From the NCBI GenBank assembly GCA_947460345.1, contig CANHGM010000016.1, forward strand, positions 1 to 64,000: a stretch of DNA of 64,000 nucleotides. Reading direction: 5' to 3'. The translations under genes were made by a program, and so were the position numbers. The notes below the pieces were generated by a model that was not told the origin of the DNA, searched no databases, and was given only the letters and a program-made list of their open reading frames with translations. Source of the DNA: Bacteroidota bacterium. GTDB lineage: Bacteria; Bacteroidota; Bacteroidia; UKL13-3. Below are positions 53,407 to 63,549 of this stretch, one piece after another; within the stretch, counting starts at the first letter, position 1; the number at the start of each line of letters is the position of its first letter.

Positions 53407-53970
53407 TTATATATGTTGTTCAATATAATCAATTAATGCATGAATACATTTAATATGAATTTCTTGAGCCCTATCGGCAAAAGTAGAGAAAGGGGCTCTA
53501 ATTTCAATGTCACATAGTTCGGCCATTTTACCTCCATCTTTGCCCGTTAAACCAATAACAATCATTTTTTTGTTTTTTGCTACAGCAATTGCATTTAAGA
53601 CATTTTTCGAGTTTCCAGATGTACTTATAGCTAATAAAACATCTCCACTATTGCCTATTGCCTCTATATACCTTGAAAAGACGTGATCGTATCCATAATC
53701 GTTGGCTACACAGCTAATATGGCTTGAGTCTGAAATAGAAATTGCAGGAAGTGGTTTTCTATCATTTTTATATCTACCACTTAATTCTTCAGCAAAATGC
53801 ATGGCATCACACATACTTCCGCCATTGCCACAACTCATAATTTTACCACCACTTAAAATTGAAGTCACCATTGCTTTTCCGGCTGTTTCAACAGCTTCTA
53901 TGTTTTTGTTGTCTGCAATAAAAGTGGTTAGAATTTGAAGTGCTTCTTCGAAGTGGTTTTTAGTGTTCAT
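53407..53970 (-). CDS. gmhA: Sedoheptulose-7-phosphate isomerase
   Basis: The 187-residue SIS-domain protein has [24 protein letters not shown], the conserved phosphosugar-binding and zinc-related stretch of GmhA, and [16 protein letters not shown]. It makes D-glycero-D-manno-heptose 7-phosphate, the first step of ADP-/GDP-heptose for LPS core or S-layer glycans. It follows the M1 peptidase gene by 4 bases. Confidence 0.93.
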   Translation of the reverse strand: MNTKNHFEEALQILTTFIADNKNIEAVETAGKAMVTSILSGGKIMSCGNGGSMCDAMHFAEELSGRYKNDRKPLPAISISDSSHISCVANDYGYDHVFSRYIEAIGNSGDVLLAISTSGNSKNVLNAIAVAKNKKMIVIGLTGKDGGKMAELCDIEIRAPFSTFADRAQEIHIKCIHALIDYIEQHI

Positions 53971-53974
53971 GTTT

Positions 53975-56944
53975 TTACTGACTTATGGTTTTTTCAAGCA
54001 ACGATCTTTTGTTGGAAAAAATATTTAGTTTTGAAATATTTAATTTCCATGAAATTTTTGATAAATACTTTGTGTTTGAATAAAAGTAAGATTCTTGCAT
54101 TTGTTTGCTCATATATATAGGAAAATACACTTCACAAACATCTCTTATCAATATTAGCGAAATACCCGTCGTGTATCTAAAAGTTACTGTTCTAAATATT
54201 TCATTAGCAGAAGGGTCAAAACTTGGTTGGCTGAACAAACACATGTCAGCATATATTTCCAAAGGAATTTTACCAGGAAAAGGGCATCTAATATTGCTTG
54301 CAACCATCCATGTATCGCTTATATATCCAAAACTAAATGGTGTTTTTAAAGCACCGTCTTTTTCAATGATTTGTTTTTGAGAAAACCGGTTAGATTGAAT
54401 AGCCGGATGGATTCTATCAAGCATTAAATTTTCATAAGTATAGTCCCAAAAACCGGTGTTGCCTTCTGGTTTAAATGAATAAATTTGATTTATACCTTTT
54501 GGGTTTTGAAGTTTGTTGTAATACATGTAACCACCAAAAAAACGATAATATATTTTTTTTGTTGGTTTGTTTAAATTCAATCCTCCTTTTATCTCTGTCG
54601 TAAGTTTTTGAAATTGTGTATGGAGTTGAACCAAAGATGATACTTCATATGGGTTTATAGCTCTCTTGTTATCGCTTCTATATGTAATATTAAAGAAGTT
54701 ATCTTTAAAAGCATATTGTTTGTTTGTAAAGTTTTCTATATGTATATATTTAAGATTTATTGAATTGTCTATTGGGCTTCTAGGTGTACTTTTCTTGATA
54801 TATATATAAATTTCAGGAGAAAGTCTTGTATAGTAGTTTTTTTTGTTTTCTATAGATAATGAATCAGGTAGTTGAAATTTTCTAAAATCAATATTTAGTT
54901 CGATACACTTTGTGAGTTCATTTTCAAAGAAAATTTTCTTTGAAAATGAAGCTATACCAGACAATGCTTTGCTTTTAATACCATACATTGGCATAAAGCT
55001 AAATGAATTGTTTTTAGTTAACAAAGATTGATTATATAAAGCAAGACCATACATCCAACCATCGTTATTATTTCTAGCAATTATTGGCAACCAGTTTATT
55101 TGAGTTTTGAAAGGATTGTTTAAAGAGAAACCAAACTTAAGTTTTATAGGTTCGGTTTTTTTTAAAAACCCATGGGTTTTTATAGTATTGTTTTTCCTGT
55201 TTATTTCAACAGTCACGCCCTCAGGGTCTATACTTATAAAGTCATAGCTCGTGTCTATAAAGGCTATTGATTTTTGACCCCAAAAGCCTTCAACTTTTAT
55301 GGTTTTAATGAGCTTTCCCTCTTTAAAACCACCAATAAAAAAGGGAGCATTCACCTCGCCAACATTTTCTATATCAACTACCCAAAAACGAGGTCTGTTT
55401 TTTTCTTTATAACGACCTAAAATTTTATAATCAATTCTTTTATTTGTTTTTATAAGTAAGTCAAAAAACCAAGATAAATTTTTGCCGGTTACACGCTCCA
55501 TTACTACTCTAAAATCTTCAGGTAAAGGATGTTTAAATTTCCACTCTTCATAATATATATGCATTGCAGAGTCAAGTATATTTTTACTTAAATAAGCTTC
55601 TAAATGCTTTAAGCACAAAGCTGTTTTTCCATAAACAATGGCTCCATAGTTTAAAAAAGTAAAATTTTCAGAAGGCTGGTTTATTTCTTGCTCTTCGTGG
55701 TCTGCTGATTGAAAAGCCCATAGCATTCTATGTTGAAACTCTTCATTCGTATAATTATATTCGAAATTTTTTTTAATGAAGTTGTTCTTTTTAAGTACAT
55801 TTTTTTGCTCGGCATATCTTATATCATAGTAGCTATTAAGTCCTTCGTCCATCCAGGCATACGCTCTTTCATAGTTTGCTAAAATTCCATAGAACCAATT
55901 ATGGCCAACCTCGTGCTCTATGGTTCCCTCGTCAGCATTTAATACAACTGTTATACAAGGGTATTCCATTCCTGCACCCGCTTTTATATTGCTAGCAACA
56001 GCGGCTATATGGCTATAAGGATAATCGGCTATAGCATCACTTCTAAAAATAACTGCATCTTTTAAAGCTTTAATTCCGTTGTTTTTTACATCTTTAAAAT
56101 ACATATAACAGGCTACCTTTTTTCCGCTTTTAAGTGTTACTGTTTCAGAATCGACCATGTATTTTTTATCAGCAAACCAAGCAAAATCATGTATATTATT
56201 TTCAGTAAAAGTTACCTCTTTTTTATTTCCAATTTTATGTTCATGTGTTTTAATTCCAGTGGTTGCAACAATATAACTATCAGGAAGCAAAATAGAGACT
56301 TTAAAATCTCCAAATTCACTATAGAATTCGCCTTGGTCTAAATAAGGAATAGAGTTCCAACCATTTACATCATACACAGCCGGTTTGGGAAACCATTGTG
56401 TAATTTGGTATGATTGGTCTACATGACCTAACCTAGAAAATGTATAAGGAATTTTTACTCTAAAAGGTGTTTTAATTATACAATACTCACCTGGTTTTAG
56501 TGGCTTGTTTAACTTTATATATCCTATATCTATACTTGAACCATATTTAAAAACTACGCTTTCACCATCAACTGAAAAATCAAGACTATCAATATATCCT
56601 CGGTTTTGATCTTGGCTATAATAGAACTCGGTTTTATTGTTTTCTAATTGTTGTTTTGCAAAGGGGGTTTCATCGTTTTTATAAGCATTGGGCCAAAGGT
56701 GAAACCAAATCTCGCTTAAATTGTCAGGAGAGTTATTTATATATTCAATTTTTTCGAAACCATTAAGAACATGCAAGCTATCGTTTAACGAAACGTTAAT
56801 TTCAAAATTTACTTTTTGTTGCCAACTTGCTTGCTTTACTTTTCTTAACTCGGCTGGAAAAGTTGAGTCAATTTCTTGGTTGTTTTGAGACCAACAATGA
56901 TTAACCACAAAAAACAAAAGTATATATATAATTACTTTATTCAT
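53975..56944 (-). CDS. Large M1-family metallopeptidase
   Basis: The 989-residue protein has a signal peptide ([20 protein letters not shown]), then the M1 domain with the zinc site HEVGH at 344-348 and the downstream Glu near 366 in [17 protein letters not shown] just before it replaces GAMEN. After residue 590 a long beta-rich C-terminal part ([31 protein letters not shown]...) looks like an outer-membrane beta barrel. No sorting domain. Probably a periplasm/outer-membrane anchored aminopeptidase. First gene of an operon with gmhA and the SDR gene. Confidence 0.87.
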   Translation of the reverse strand: MNKVIIYILLFFVVNHCWSQNNQEIDSTFPAELRKVKQASWQQKVNFEINVSLNDSLHVLNGFEKIEYINNSPDNLSEIWFHLWPNAYKNDETPFAKQQLENNKTEFYYSQDQNRGYIDSLDFSVDGESVVFKYGSSIDIGYIKLNKPLKPGEYCIIKTPFRVKIPYTFSRLGHVDQSYQITQWFPKPAVYDVNGWNSIPYLDQGEFYSEFGDFKVSILLPDSYIVATTGIKTHEHKIGNKKEVTFTENNIHDFAWFADKKYMVDSETVTLKSGKKVACYMYFKDVKNNGIKALKDAVIFRSDAIADYPYSHIAAVASNIKAGAGMEYPCITVVLNADEGTIEHEVGHNWFYGILANYERAYAWMDEGLNSYYDIRYAEQKNVLKKNNFIKKNFEYNYTNEEFQHRMLWAFQSADHEEQEINQPSENFTFLNYGAIVYGKTALCLKHLEAYLSKNILDSAMHIYYEEWKFKHPLPEDFRVVMERVTGKNLSWFFDLLIKTNKRIDYKILGRYKEKNRPRFWVVDIENVGEVNAPFFIGGFKEGKLIKTIKVEGFWGQKSIAFIDTSYDFISIDPEGVTVEINRKNNTIKTHGFLKKTEPIKLKFGFSLNNPFKTQINWLPIIARNNNDGWMYGLALYNQSLLTKNNSFSFMPMYGIKSKALSGIASFSKKIFFENELTKCIELNIDFRKFQLPDSLSIENKKNYYTRLSPEIYIYIKKSTPRSPIDNSINLKYIHIENFTNKQYAFKDNFFNITYRSDNKRAINPYEVSSLVQLHTQFQKLTTEIKGGLNLNKPTKKIYYRFFGGYMYYNKLQNPKGINQIYSFKPEGNTGFWDYTYENLMLDRIHPAIQSNRFSQKQIIEKDGALKTPFSFGYISDTWMVASNIRCPFPGKIPLEIYADMCLFSQPSFDPSANEIFRTVTFRYTTGISLILIRDVCEVYFPIYMSKQMQESYFYSNTKYLSKISWKLNISKLNIFSNKRSLLEKTISQ

Positions 56945-56957
56945 TTTTAATAATTGT

Positions 56958-56991
56958 CAAATATAATAATTAAAAATCAAACCATAACCAA
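56958..56991 (-). promoter_or_regulatory. Promoter of the M1-gmhA-SDR operon
   Basis: On the minus strand TTG (56989-56991), 23 bases, TATATTTG (56958-56965); a match at the long end of allowed spacing, 13 bases upstream of the start codon. Confidence 0.4.
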
Positions 56992-57037
56992 ACCATAAAT
57001 AGGCCAATAAAGCTCCAAACAAAATTCTATATAAATT

Positions 57038-58492
57038 TTATTTAATAGAAGAAAGGTTGCTTCCGTTTATTTGCTCTAACAAATGATTAACAGCAGGAGA
57101 AGCAAGATCAAACACAAACTGAGGATAAACACCAATTACTAAAACAGCAACAGCAATAATAGCTAAAATCATAAACTCTCTAGAATTAAGATCTTCAAAG
57201 TTTTGTGTTTTTTCATTTGTTTTTCCAAACATAGAAAACTGATAAATCCTTAGCATATACACAGCACAAAAAATGATTGTTAAGCCAGCGATAGCAGCTG
57301 TAGAAGCACCATAATCAAAAATGGCATTAAGCAATAAAAACTCTCCTACAAACCCATTAGTTAATGGAACAGCAACAGCACCCAACATAATTATCATGAA
57401 TAAGATGGCAAGCTTTGGAGCAGATTTAGCAATACCCCCCAACTCTTTTAATTCTCTTGTTTTCACTCTTTTTTCTATGATATCTACTACAAAAAACAAA
57501 CCCACAACATTAATACCGTGGCTAAGCATTTGAATAATACCACCTTGAAAACCATTCGGAGTTAGTGTTAGTATTCCTGCTGAAATTAATCCAACATGTG
57601 ATATAGATGAGTATGCAATAATCCTTTTCAAATCTGTTTGTTTAATGGCTATAATTGCTGCGTATACTACACCTATAACAGAAAGAGTAATAGCTATGTT
57701 TCTACCATTTATCACTTCTGGAACCATAGGCAACAACCATCTCATGACACCATATATTCCCATCTTAAGCATCACACCACTTAAGAGCATTGTTCCGTTT
57801 GATGGGGCGTTGGTATAAGTATCTGGTTGCCATGTATGAAAAGGGAACACAGGCATTTTTATTGCAAAACCAATAAACATAAACCAAAAAATCCAGTTTG
57901 CTGCATCTTTATTTAGTGTTACATTGTATAAGTCTTGTATAGCAAAACTGTGACTTCCTGGAGTTTGAAGATACATAAAAACTAACGCAACCAACATAAG
58001 CAAGCTACCAGAGAATGTATATATAAAAAACTTTAAAGTAATAGCAATTCTGTTTTCCCCTCCCCATATTGCACATATAAACCAAATCGGAATTAAAGCA
58101 AGCTCCCAAAACATATAAAACAACATACCATCAGATGCTAAAAACACCCCACAAAGAGCCGCTTGCATAGACAAAACCAATCCGTAAAAAAGAGATGGAT
58201 TGTCATAATTATGGTTAAATGAAGTACCTATTATTATTGGAAGTAAAAAATTAGTGAGCAATATCATTAAGAGTGAAAGGCCATCAACAGTTAATGAAAA
58301 ACCAATTCCTAATGAAGGTATCCAGTCAAGGTTTGTATTCCAATTTTCATAGTTGTTTGATAGAATTAGTGCAACGGTTAGAGCGAGGTTAATTGCACTG
58401 CTTCCTATTGCTATAGTTTTGGTTGTATTGCCTTTAATTATCAGCATCAACAGAGCTGATATAAAAGGAATTAATATAAATAATATTGCCAC
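57038..58492 (-). CDS. nuoM: NADH-quinone oxidoreductase subunit M
   Basis: The 484-residue protein has about 14 membrane helices and the antiporter-like segments of NuoM: FYMFWELALIPIWFICAIWGGENR, VFPFHTWQPDTYTNAP, LKMGIYGVMRWLLP and RIIAYSSISHVGLI with conserved Lys/His. It forms one of the proton-pumping channels of complex I. nuoL lies 5 bases upstream. No nuoN follows it. Confidence 0.95.
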   Translation of the reverse strand: MAILFILIPFISALLMLIIKGNTTKTIAIGSSAINLALTVALILSNNYENWNTNLDWIPSLGIGFSLTVDGLSLLMILLTNFLLPIIIGTSFNHNYDNPSLFYGLVLSMQAALCGVFLASDGMLFYMFWELALIPIWFICAIWGGENRIAITLKFFIYTFSGSLLMLVALVFMYLQTPGSHSFAIQDLYNVTLNKDAANWIFWFMFIGFAIKMPVFPFHTWQPDTYTNAPSNGTMLLSGVMLKMGIYGVMRWLLPMVPEVINGRNIAITLSVIGVVYAAIIAIKQTDLKRIIAYSSISHVGLISAGILTLTPNGFQGGIIQMLSHGINVVGLFFVVDIIEKRVKTRELKELGGIAKSAPKLAILFMIIMLGAVAVPLTNGFVGEFLLLNAIFDYGASTAAIAGLTIIFCAVYMLRIYQFSMFGKTNEKTQNFEDLNSREFMILAIIAVAVLVIGVYPQFVFDLASPAVNHLLEQINGSNLSSIK

Positions 58493-58497
58493 TTTTT

Positions 58498-60387
58498 TTA
58501 TTTAATGAAATTAAAAACTAAAATTAAAAGTAATCCAACCACCATACCCATTATATAGTATTCAAGTTTGCCGCTTTGTAACCACCTCAATGTTTTACCA
58601 CCTTCTTTTACACCGCTTCCAAATAGATTTACACCACCATCCACTAACATTTTATCTATAAAGTTATGAGTAAACTCAGAAATAGCCTCAATGGGTTTTA
58701 CAAATAAGGTGTTGTAAATCTCGTCTATATAATATTTTTTAGAAAGCAATTTAGCAAAACCTTTTTCGTCTTCGTCGTTCTCAGGTAATTGTTTTTTGCT
58801 GATATAAAAGGATTTAACAGTAAACCATATAATAGCTACTACAATAATTGAAACGAATAAAACAACATATTCAAATATTTCAGATGGGTGTATAATTCCT
58901 TTGTTGTGAAGTAGAGATAGATATTTATCAAGTATGTGCTCAGTGCCTAATATATGATTCATCCACTCTGGAGTACCCAAAAATCCGCCTATAACACTTA
59001 ATATGGCTAATATTATCAAAGGAATAGTCATGGTTTTAGGACTTTCATGTAAATGATGCTTTTGATCATGTGTTCCCCTAAAGTCACCCAAAAAGGTTAA
59101 GAAATATAATCTAAACATATATGTGGCTGTAAGAACAGCTGTAATACATAATAGAATAAAGGGTAAAGAGCCAGTTCCATAATATACTTTGGCTAAAATT
59201 TCGTCTTTAGAAATAAATCCAGATAAAGGAGGTATTCCTGCAATAGCTAAGGTTCCGATTAGAAAAGTAATATGTGTAATGGGTAAAGACTTTTTTAACC
59301 CCCCCATTTTTCTGATGTCTTGTTCGCCGCCCATTGCATGTATAACACTACCAGAACCTAAGAATAATAAGGCTTTAAAGAAAGCATGTGTAGTGACATG
59401 AAACATGGCGGTACTATAAGCACCAACACCTAAAGACACAAACATAAATCCTAGTTGACTTACAGTACTATATGCAAGCACTTTTTTAATATCATTTTGT
59501 TTTAAACCAATAGTAGCAGCAAACAAAGCCGTGAAAAGGCCTATATACATAATAAATTGACTTGCTTCAGGAGATGCAGCAAATAAGACACTGCTTCTGC
59601 AAACTAAGTAAATACCAGCAGTTACCATGGTAGCAGCATGTATCAAAGCTGAAACAGGAGTAGGGCCAGCCATTGCATCAGGCAGCCAAGTATATAAAGG
59701 TATTTGAGCAGATTTACCCATAGCCCCTATGAAAAGCAACACACAAATTATAGTAATAACAGTTCCGCCTGTTCCAGATGCGGCAGTAAATACTTCGTTG
59801 AAAGATACGCTTCCAAAAGTTTGAAAAATAAAAAATATTCCTAAAAGTAAACCTAAATCACCAATTCTATTCATAATAAATGCTTTTCTAGCAGCTTTGC
59901 CGAATTCAGCATTTTGATACCAAAAACCAATAAGTAAATATGAGCATAGTCCAACTCCTTCCCATCCAAAAAACAACAGAATGTAGTTGTTGCCCATTAC
60001 CAATAGGAGCATAGAGAAAATAAACAAATTAAGGTATGCGAAGAACTTGTAAAATCCAGCATCTTCATGCATATAGCCAATAGAGTATATATGAATCAAA
60101 AACCCAATACCAGTAATAATCATCATCATCATAGCAGAAAGTTGATCTATTTGAAAACCAACGTCTACTTTTAAAGAGCCAATTTCTAACCATTTAAAGG
60201 CAACAGCTTGAAAAGAACCAGCATCAAGGACTTGAAAAAATGCAAAAACAGAGAGTATAAAGGCACCCAAAACACTTCCTGAGCCTATAATACCTACAAT
60301 AGTTTTAGATAGATTTTTACCTAATATCCCGTTTATGGCAAACCCAATCAAGGGCAAAAGGGGAATGAATAATATTAGTGATTCCAT
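58498..60387 (-). CDS. nuoL: NADH-quinone oxidoreductase subunit L
   Basis: The 629-residue protein has the NuoL signatures WEGVGLCSYLLIGFWYQ, KSAQIPLYTWLPDAMAGPTPVSALIHAATMVTAGIYL and KVLAYSTVSQLGFMFV, with a long C-terminal extension containing the lateral helix and a final membrane helix. It forms the distal proton channel of complex I. One base separates it from nuoK. Confidence 0.96.
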   Translation of the reverse strand: MESLILFIPLLPLIGFAINGILGKNLSKTIVGIIGSGSVLGAFILSVFAFFQVLDAGSFQAVAFKWLEIGSLKVDVGFQIDQLSAMMMMIITGIGFLIHIYSIGYMHEDAGFYKFFAYLNLFIFSMLLLVMGNNYILLFFGWEGVGLCSYLLIGFWYQNAEFGKAARKAFIMNRIGDLGLLLGIFFIFQTFGSVSFNEVFTAASGTGGTVITIICVLLFIGAMGKSAQIPLYTWLPDAMAGPTPVSALIHAATMVTAGIYLVCRSSVLFAASPEASQFIMYIGLFTALFAATIGLKQNDIKKVLAYSTVSQLGFMFVSLGVGAYSTAMFHVTTHAFFKALLFLGSGSVIHAMGGEQDIRKMGGLKKSLPITHITFLIGTLAIAGIPPLSGFISKDEILAKVYYGTGSLPFILLCITAVLTATYMFRLYFLTFLGDFRGTHDQKHHLHESPKTMTIPLIILAILSVIGGFLGTPEWMNHILGTEHILDKYLSLLHNKGIIHPSEIFEYVVLFVSIIVVAIIWFTVKSFYISKKQLPENDEDEKGFAKLLSKKYYIDEIYNTLFVKPIEAISEFTHNFIDKMLVDGGVNLFGSGVKEGGKTLRWLQSGKLEYYIMGMVVGLLLILVFNFIK

Positions 60388-60388
60388 G

Positions 60389-60694
60389 TTATCCCTTTAA
60401 GTTTTTTAAGAAGTTAATATCAATACTTTTGGTGTTTCTATATATCATAACTAAAATAGCAAGACCAACGGCTACTTCTGCAGCTGCAACAACCATAATA
60501 AAAAAAACAAATAGCTGACCAGAAGCATCACCATAATAAGTTGAAAAGGCGGTTAATAACAGGTTTACTGAATTTAGCATTAACTCTATGCACATCAGTA
60601 AAATAATGGCGTTTCTTCTTATAAGAACACCTAATACACCAATGCAAAACAAAATGGTGCTTAAAATTATATAATGGTCAATAGCTATTTTCAA
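60389..60694 (-). CDS. nuoK: NADH-quinone oxidoreductase subunit K
   Basis: The 101-residue protein has three membrane helices with the conserved glutamates in LLMCIELMLNSVNLLL and VAAAEVAVGLAILVMIYR, typical of NuoK. It lies 11 bases after nuoJ. Confidence 0.96.
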   Translation of the reverse strand: MKIAIDHYIILSTILFCIGVLGVLIRRNAIILLMCIELMLNSVNLLLTAFSTYYGDASGQLFVFFIMVVAAAEVAVGLAILVMIYRNTKSIDINFLKNLKG

Positions 60695-60705
60695 ATTATT
60701 ATACT

Positions 60706-61212
60706 TTAATTATTAGTAGTTTGTTCTTTTTTTCCAAGCATTACTGCACCAACCATTGAAGAAAGGAATAGTATACTTGAAAGTTCAAAAGGCACAACAT
60801 ATTCTTTAAACAAAACGTTACCTAAGTTTTTTACCAGCCCTAAATTTTCGTTAGTAGCAATTGAAGGTTGCGAAGTTTCTGCATCTTTTAATGCAGCTGT
60901 AAGCGTTAGAAACAAAAGACCAGATGAAATTATACTTACAATTTTTAGAATTAAATCTTTTTTGGGTTCTGCGTTTTCATTTAAATTAAGTAACATAAGA
61001 ACAAATAAAAACAAGACCATAACCGCCCCAGCATATACAATTAAATGAACTATAGCTAAAAACTGAGCATTCATTAAAATGTATTGGCCAGCAATAGTAA
61101 AAAAAGTAACAATTAAATATAAAACACTATGAATTGGGTTTTTTGAAAAAACAACCAAAAGAGCAGTAAGTATAGAAATAAAAGAAAAAATATAAAAAAA
61201 TAATTCGGTCAT
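60706..61212 (-). CDS. nuoJ: NADH-quinone oxidoreductase subunit J
   Basis: The 168-residue protein has five hydrophobic helices including NPIHSVLYLIVTFFTIAGQYILMNAQFLAIVHLIVYAGAVMVLFLFVLML, the NuoJ core with its pi-bulge helix. One base separates it from nuoI. Confidence 0.95.
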   Translation of the reverse strand: MTELFFYIFSFISILTALLVVFSKNPIHSVLYLIVTFFTIAGQYILMNAQFLAIVHLIVYAGAVMVLFLFVLMLLNLNENAEPKKDLILKIVSIISSGLLFLTLTAALKDAETSQPSIATNENLGLVKNLGNVLFKEYVVPFELSSILFLSSMVGAVMLGKKEQTTNN

Positions 61213-61213
61213 G

Positions 61214-61765
61214 TTATTGTTTTTCAGTTAAGTGTTTTTGTCTTTTGGTAACATCAATTCTTTCACTTGATTCTATAGGTTCAACCAATTTATCTTTACC
61301 ATATATAAAGGTTTCTCGTTCATATTCTGTGTGAACAATTCTGTCTGTTAAAAAAATAGCCTCTTTAGGACATGCTTCTTCACACAAGCCACAAAAAATA
61401 CATCTTAGCATATTTATCTCATATACAGCTGCATATTTTTCTTCTTTGTATAAATGTTCCTCTCCCTTTTTTCTTTCTGCAGCAACCATTGTGATAGCTT
61501 CTGCAGGGCAAGCAACAGCACAAAGCCCACAAGCGGTACAATTTTCTCTGCCTTGGTCATCACGTTTAAGCACGTGTTGGCCTCTGTATACAGGAGCAAA
61601 CTCTCTTTCTACTTCTGGATATCGAAGTGTTGCGGGTTTTTTAAACCAGTGTTTTAAAGTAATCCACATACCTCCTAATATGGCAGGTAAATATAGCTTT
61701 TCTTTAATAGTCATTTCTTTATCAGAAACTATTTTAGAACGACTAGTGAGGGGTTGCATACTCAT
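61214..61765 (-). CDS. nuoI: NADH-quinone oxidoreductase subunit I
   Basis: The 183-residue protein has the two ferredoxin-type clusters: Cys76, Cys79, Cys82, Cys86 (CTACGLCAVACP) and Cys122, Cys125, Cys128, Cys132 (CIFCGLCEEACP). It carries electrons toward the quinone. It is first in the operon nuoI-J-K-L-M; nuoA-H are not in the window. Confidence 0.96.
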   Translation of the reverse strand: MSMQPLTSRSKIVSDKEMTIKEKLYLPAILGGMWITLKHWFKKPATLRYPEVEREFAPVYRGQHVLKRDDQGRENCTACGLCAVACPAEAITMVAAERKKGEEHLYKEEKYAAVYEINMLRCIFCGLCEEACPKEAIFLTDRIVHTEYERETFIYGKDKLVEPIESSERIDVTKRQKHLTEKQ

Positions 61766-61941
61766 TTTAATTTGGGTGCGAAATTATTAAACAACTTGAT
61801 ATGTTGTACAACAAAAAAACAATAAAAAGATTCTTTAAAATATCAGAATTATTGAGCTGAAATAAGTTTTGATCCATACTAAACTAGATTAAGGGTTTGT
61901 TTTTTAACAAAAAAATAGAATAGAAGGAAAAAGGCAATTCG

Positions 61942-61949
61942 TATATTTG
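61942..61949 (+). promoter_or_regulatory. -7 promoter element of the RNA candidate
   Basis: TATATTTG matches TAnnTTTG and ends five bases before the G at 61954 that opens the RNA stem. A -33 TTG is not found at standard spacing. Confidence 0.45.
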
Positions 61950-61953
61950 CACC

Positions 61954-62135
61954 GGAGTCGGCTAAAATATATAAAATTTAACAAAAATTAAAATACAGAT
62001 TTACCGATTAATTTAGAGCAGGCTGCAAATATGTTAAACATATCCTATTTTATTAGGCGGCAGAAAGTCGAGATGAACAAGGGAATCAAATCCTGAACTT
62101 AAAGGATTTTTAAAAAACCGACTCCAAATTTTTTT
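61954..62135 (+). ncRNA. Candidate structured RNA or fcl leader
   Basis: GGAGTCGG (61954-61961) pairs with CCGACTCC (62118-62125), closing a domain of about 170 bases. Inside are ATATG/CATAT with loop (62029-62043), GCTGC (62022-62026) pairing GCGGC (62057-62061), and AAATCCT (62088-62094) pairing AGGATTT (62103-62109). A run of seven T follows 3 bases after the closing stem, then the fcl ATG. There is no open frame. I cannot match it to RNase P, tmRNA or SRP RNA. It may be a separate small RNA, possibly 6S-like, or a cis-acting leader. Confidence 0.45.
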
Positions 62136-62139
62136 AAAA

Positions 62140-63063
62140 ATGGAAAAAACCGCAAAAATATATATTGCTGGACACCGAGGCATGGTAGGTTCAGCCGTGT
62201 ATCGAAAATTAAAAAATGAAGGTTATCAAAATCTTATAGTAAGAACTTCATCTGAATTAGATTTAAGAAATCAAGCAGAGGTTATTCGTTTTTTTGAAAC
62301 AGAAAAACCAGAATATGTTTTTTTAGCAGCAGCAAAAGTGGGAGGAATTATTGCAAACAATACTTATAGGGCTGATTTTATCTATGAAAACTTGATGATA
62401 GAGTCAAATATTATTCATCAAAGTTTTACATATAAAGTTAAAAAGCTCATGTTTTTTGGATCAAGTTGTATTTATCCTAAACTAGCCCCACAGCCATTAA
62501 AAGAAGATTCTTTACTTAGTGGTTATTTAGAATACACAAACGAACCCTATGCTATAGCTAAAATTGCCGGAATAAAACTTTGTGAAAACTACAGATTACA
62601 ATATGGTTGTAATTTTATTTCTGTAATGCCTACAAATTTATACGGATATAATGATAACTACCACCCTGAAAATTCTCACGTGCTTCCTGGATTAATTAGA
62701 AGGTTCCATGAAGCAAAAGTTAACAACGCTGATACAGTTACCATTTTGGGAACAGGAGAACCAAAGCGAGAGTTTTTATTTGCTGACGATCTTGCAGATG
62801 CCGCTCATTATTTAATGTTAAATTACAACGACTCTCATTTTGTAAATATAGGATTTGGAGAAGATATTTCTATAATAGAATTAGCTGAAATAATAAAAAA
62901 CATAGTAGGATTTAATGGAAAAATTGACAGAGATTTTTCAAAACCAGACGGCACCCCAAGAAAACTTATGGATGTAAGCAAGCTTTTTTCTACAGGTTGG
63001 AGACCCAAAACCGATTTAGAGAATGGAATTAAGCTAGCCTACCAAGATTTTTTATCTAAATAA
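62140..63063 (+). CDS. fcl: GDP-L-fucose synthase
   Basis: The 307-residue enzyme has the GxxGxxG-like [10 protein letters not shown] at 10-19, Ser108 and the YxxxK pair Tyr137/Lys141 (YAIAK), with [21 protein letters not shown] typical of GDP-fucose synthase. It makes GDP-L-fucose from the 4-keto-6-deoxymannose intermediate for surface glycans. GMD, its partner, is not in the window. The structured RNA ends 5-15 bases before its start. Confidence 0.94.
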   Translation: MEKTAKIYIAGHRGMVGSAVYRKLKNEGYQNLIVRTSSELDLRNQAEVIRFFETEKPEYVFLAAAKVGGIIANNTYRADFIYENLMIESNIIHQSFTYKVKKLMFFGSSCIYPKLAPQPLKEDSLLSGYLEYTNEPYAIAKIAGIKLCENYRLQYGCNFISVMPTNLYGYNDNYHPENSHVLPGLIRRFHEAKVNNADTVTILGTGEPKREFLFADDLADAAHYLMLNYNDSHFVNIGFGEDISIIELAEIIKNIVGFNGKIDRDFSKPDGTPRKLMDVSKLFSTGWRPKTDLENGIKLAYQDFLSK

Positions 63064-63074
63064 TTTAAAAAAAC

Positions 63075-63533
63075 ATGATTTTAGTAAGAAAAACAAACGG
63101 AAAACAAGAATTAAAGAAACATTATGAAATTAGAAAAATTGTTTTTCAAGATGAACAGCAAGTCTTAGAAAAAGACGAAATAGACAGCTATGATAAAAAA
63201 AGAGAATGTGAAACCTATTTAGCTTATTATAATGGAACCGCTGTTGGAGCAGCAAGATGGAGAGAAAATAAAACAGGGTATAAACTTGAAAGAATTTGTG
63301 TTCTTAAAGAATATAGAAAGCATGGAATAGGAAAAGCGATTGTAAGAACATTATTAAATGAAATACCAAATAGCATGCCCGCAAATTTAAGTTCTCAAGC
63401 AGAGGTTGTAAAGTTCTACGAAAATTTTGGTTTTAGGGTAAAAGGAGAGTCTTTTTGGGAAGCCAATATTTTACATAAGTATATGAAATATTATACAGAG
63501 TTAGATCCAGAGAGTCCAAAATTCAAAAAATAA
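63075..63533 (+). CDS. GNAT-family N-acetyltransferase
   Basis: The 152-residue protein has the acetyl-CoA site LERICVLKEYRKHGIGKAIVRTLL (about 75-98), with the Q/RxxGxG/A variant KHGIGK. Its N-terminal RKTNGKQELKKHYEIRKIVF fits the E. coli ElaA/YjdJ-like group. Substrate unknown. It follows fcl by 11 bases. Confidence 0.82.
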   Translation: MILVRKTNGKQELKKHYEIRKIVFQDEQQVLEKDEIDSYDKKRECETYLAYYNGTAVGAARWRENKTGYKLERICVLKEYRKHGIGKAIVRTLLNEIPNSMPANLSSQAEVVKFYENFGFRVKGESFWEANILHKYMKYYTELDPESPKFKK

Positions 63534-63549
63534 TAATTAACCCATATAT

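Noticed and set aside
61954-62135. RNase P, tmRNA, SRP RNA or cobalamin riboswitch
   Set aside because: The defining conserved sequences of each are absent; only a short fragment resembles part of a B12 riboswitch.
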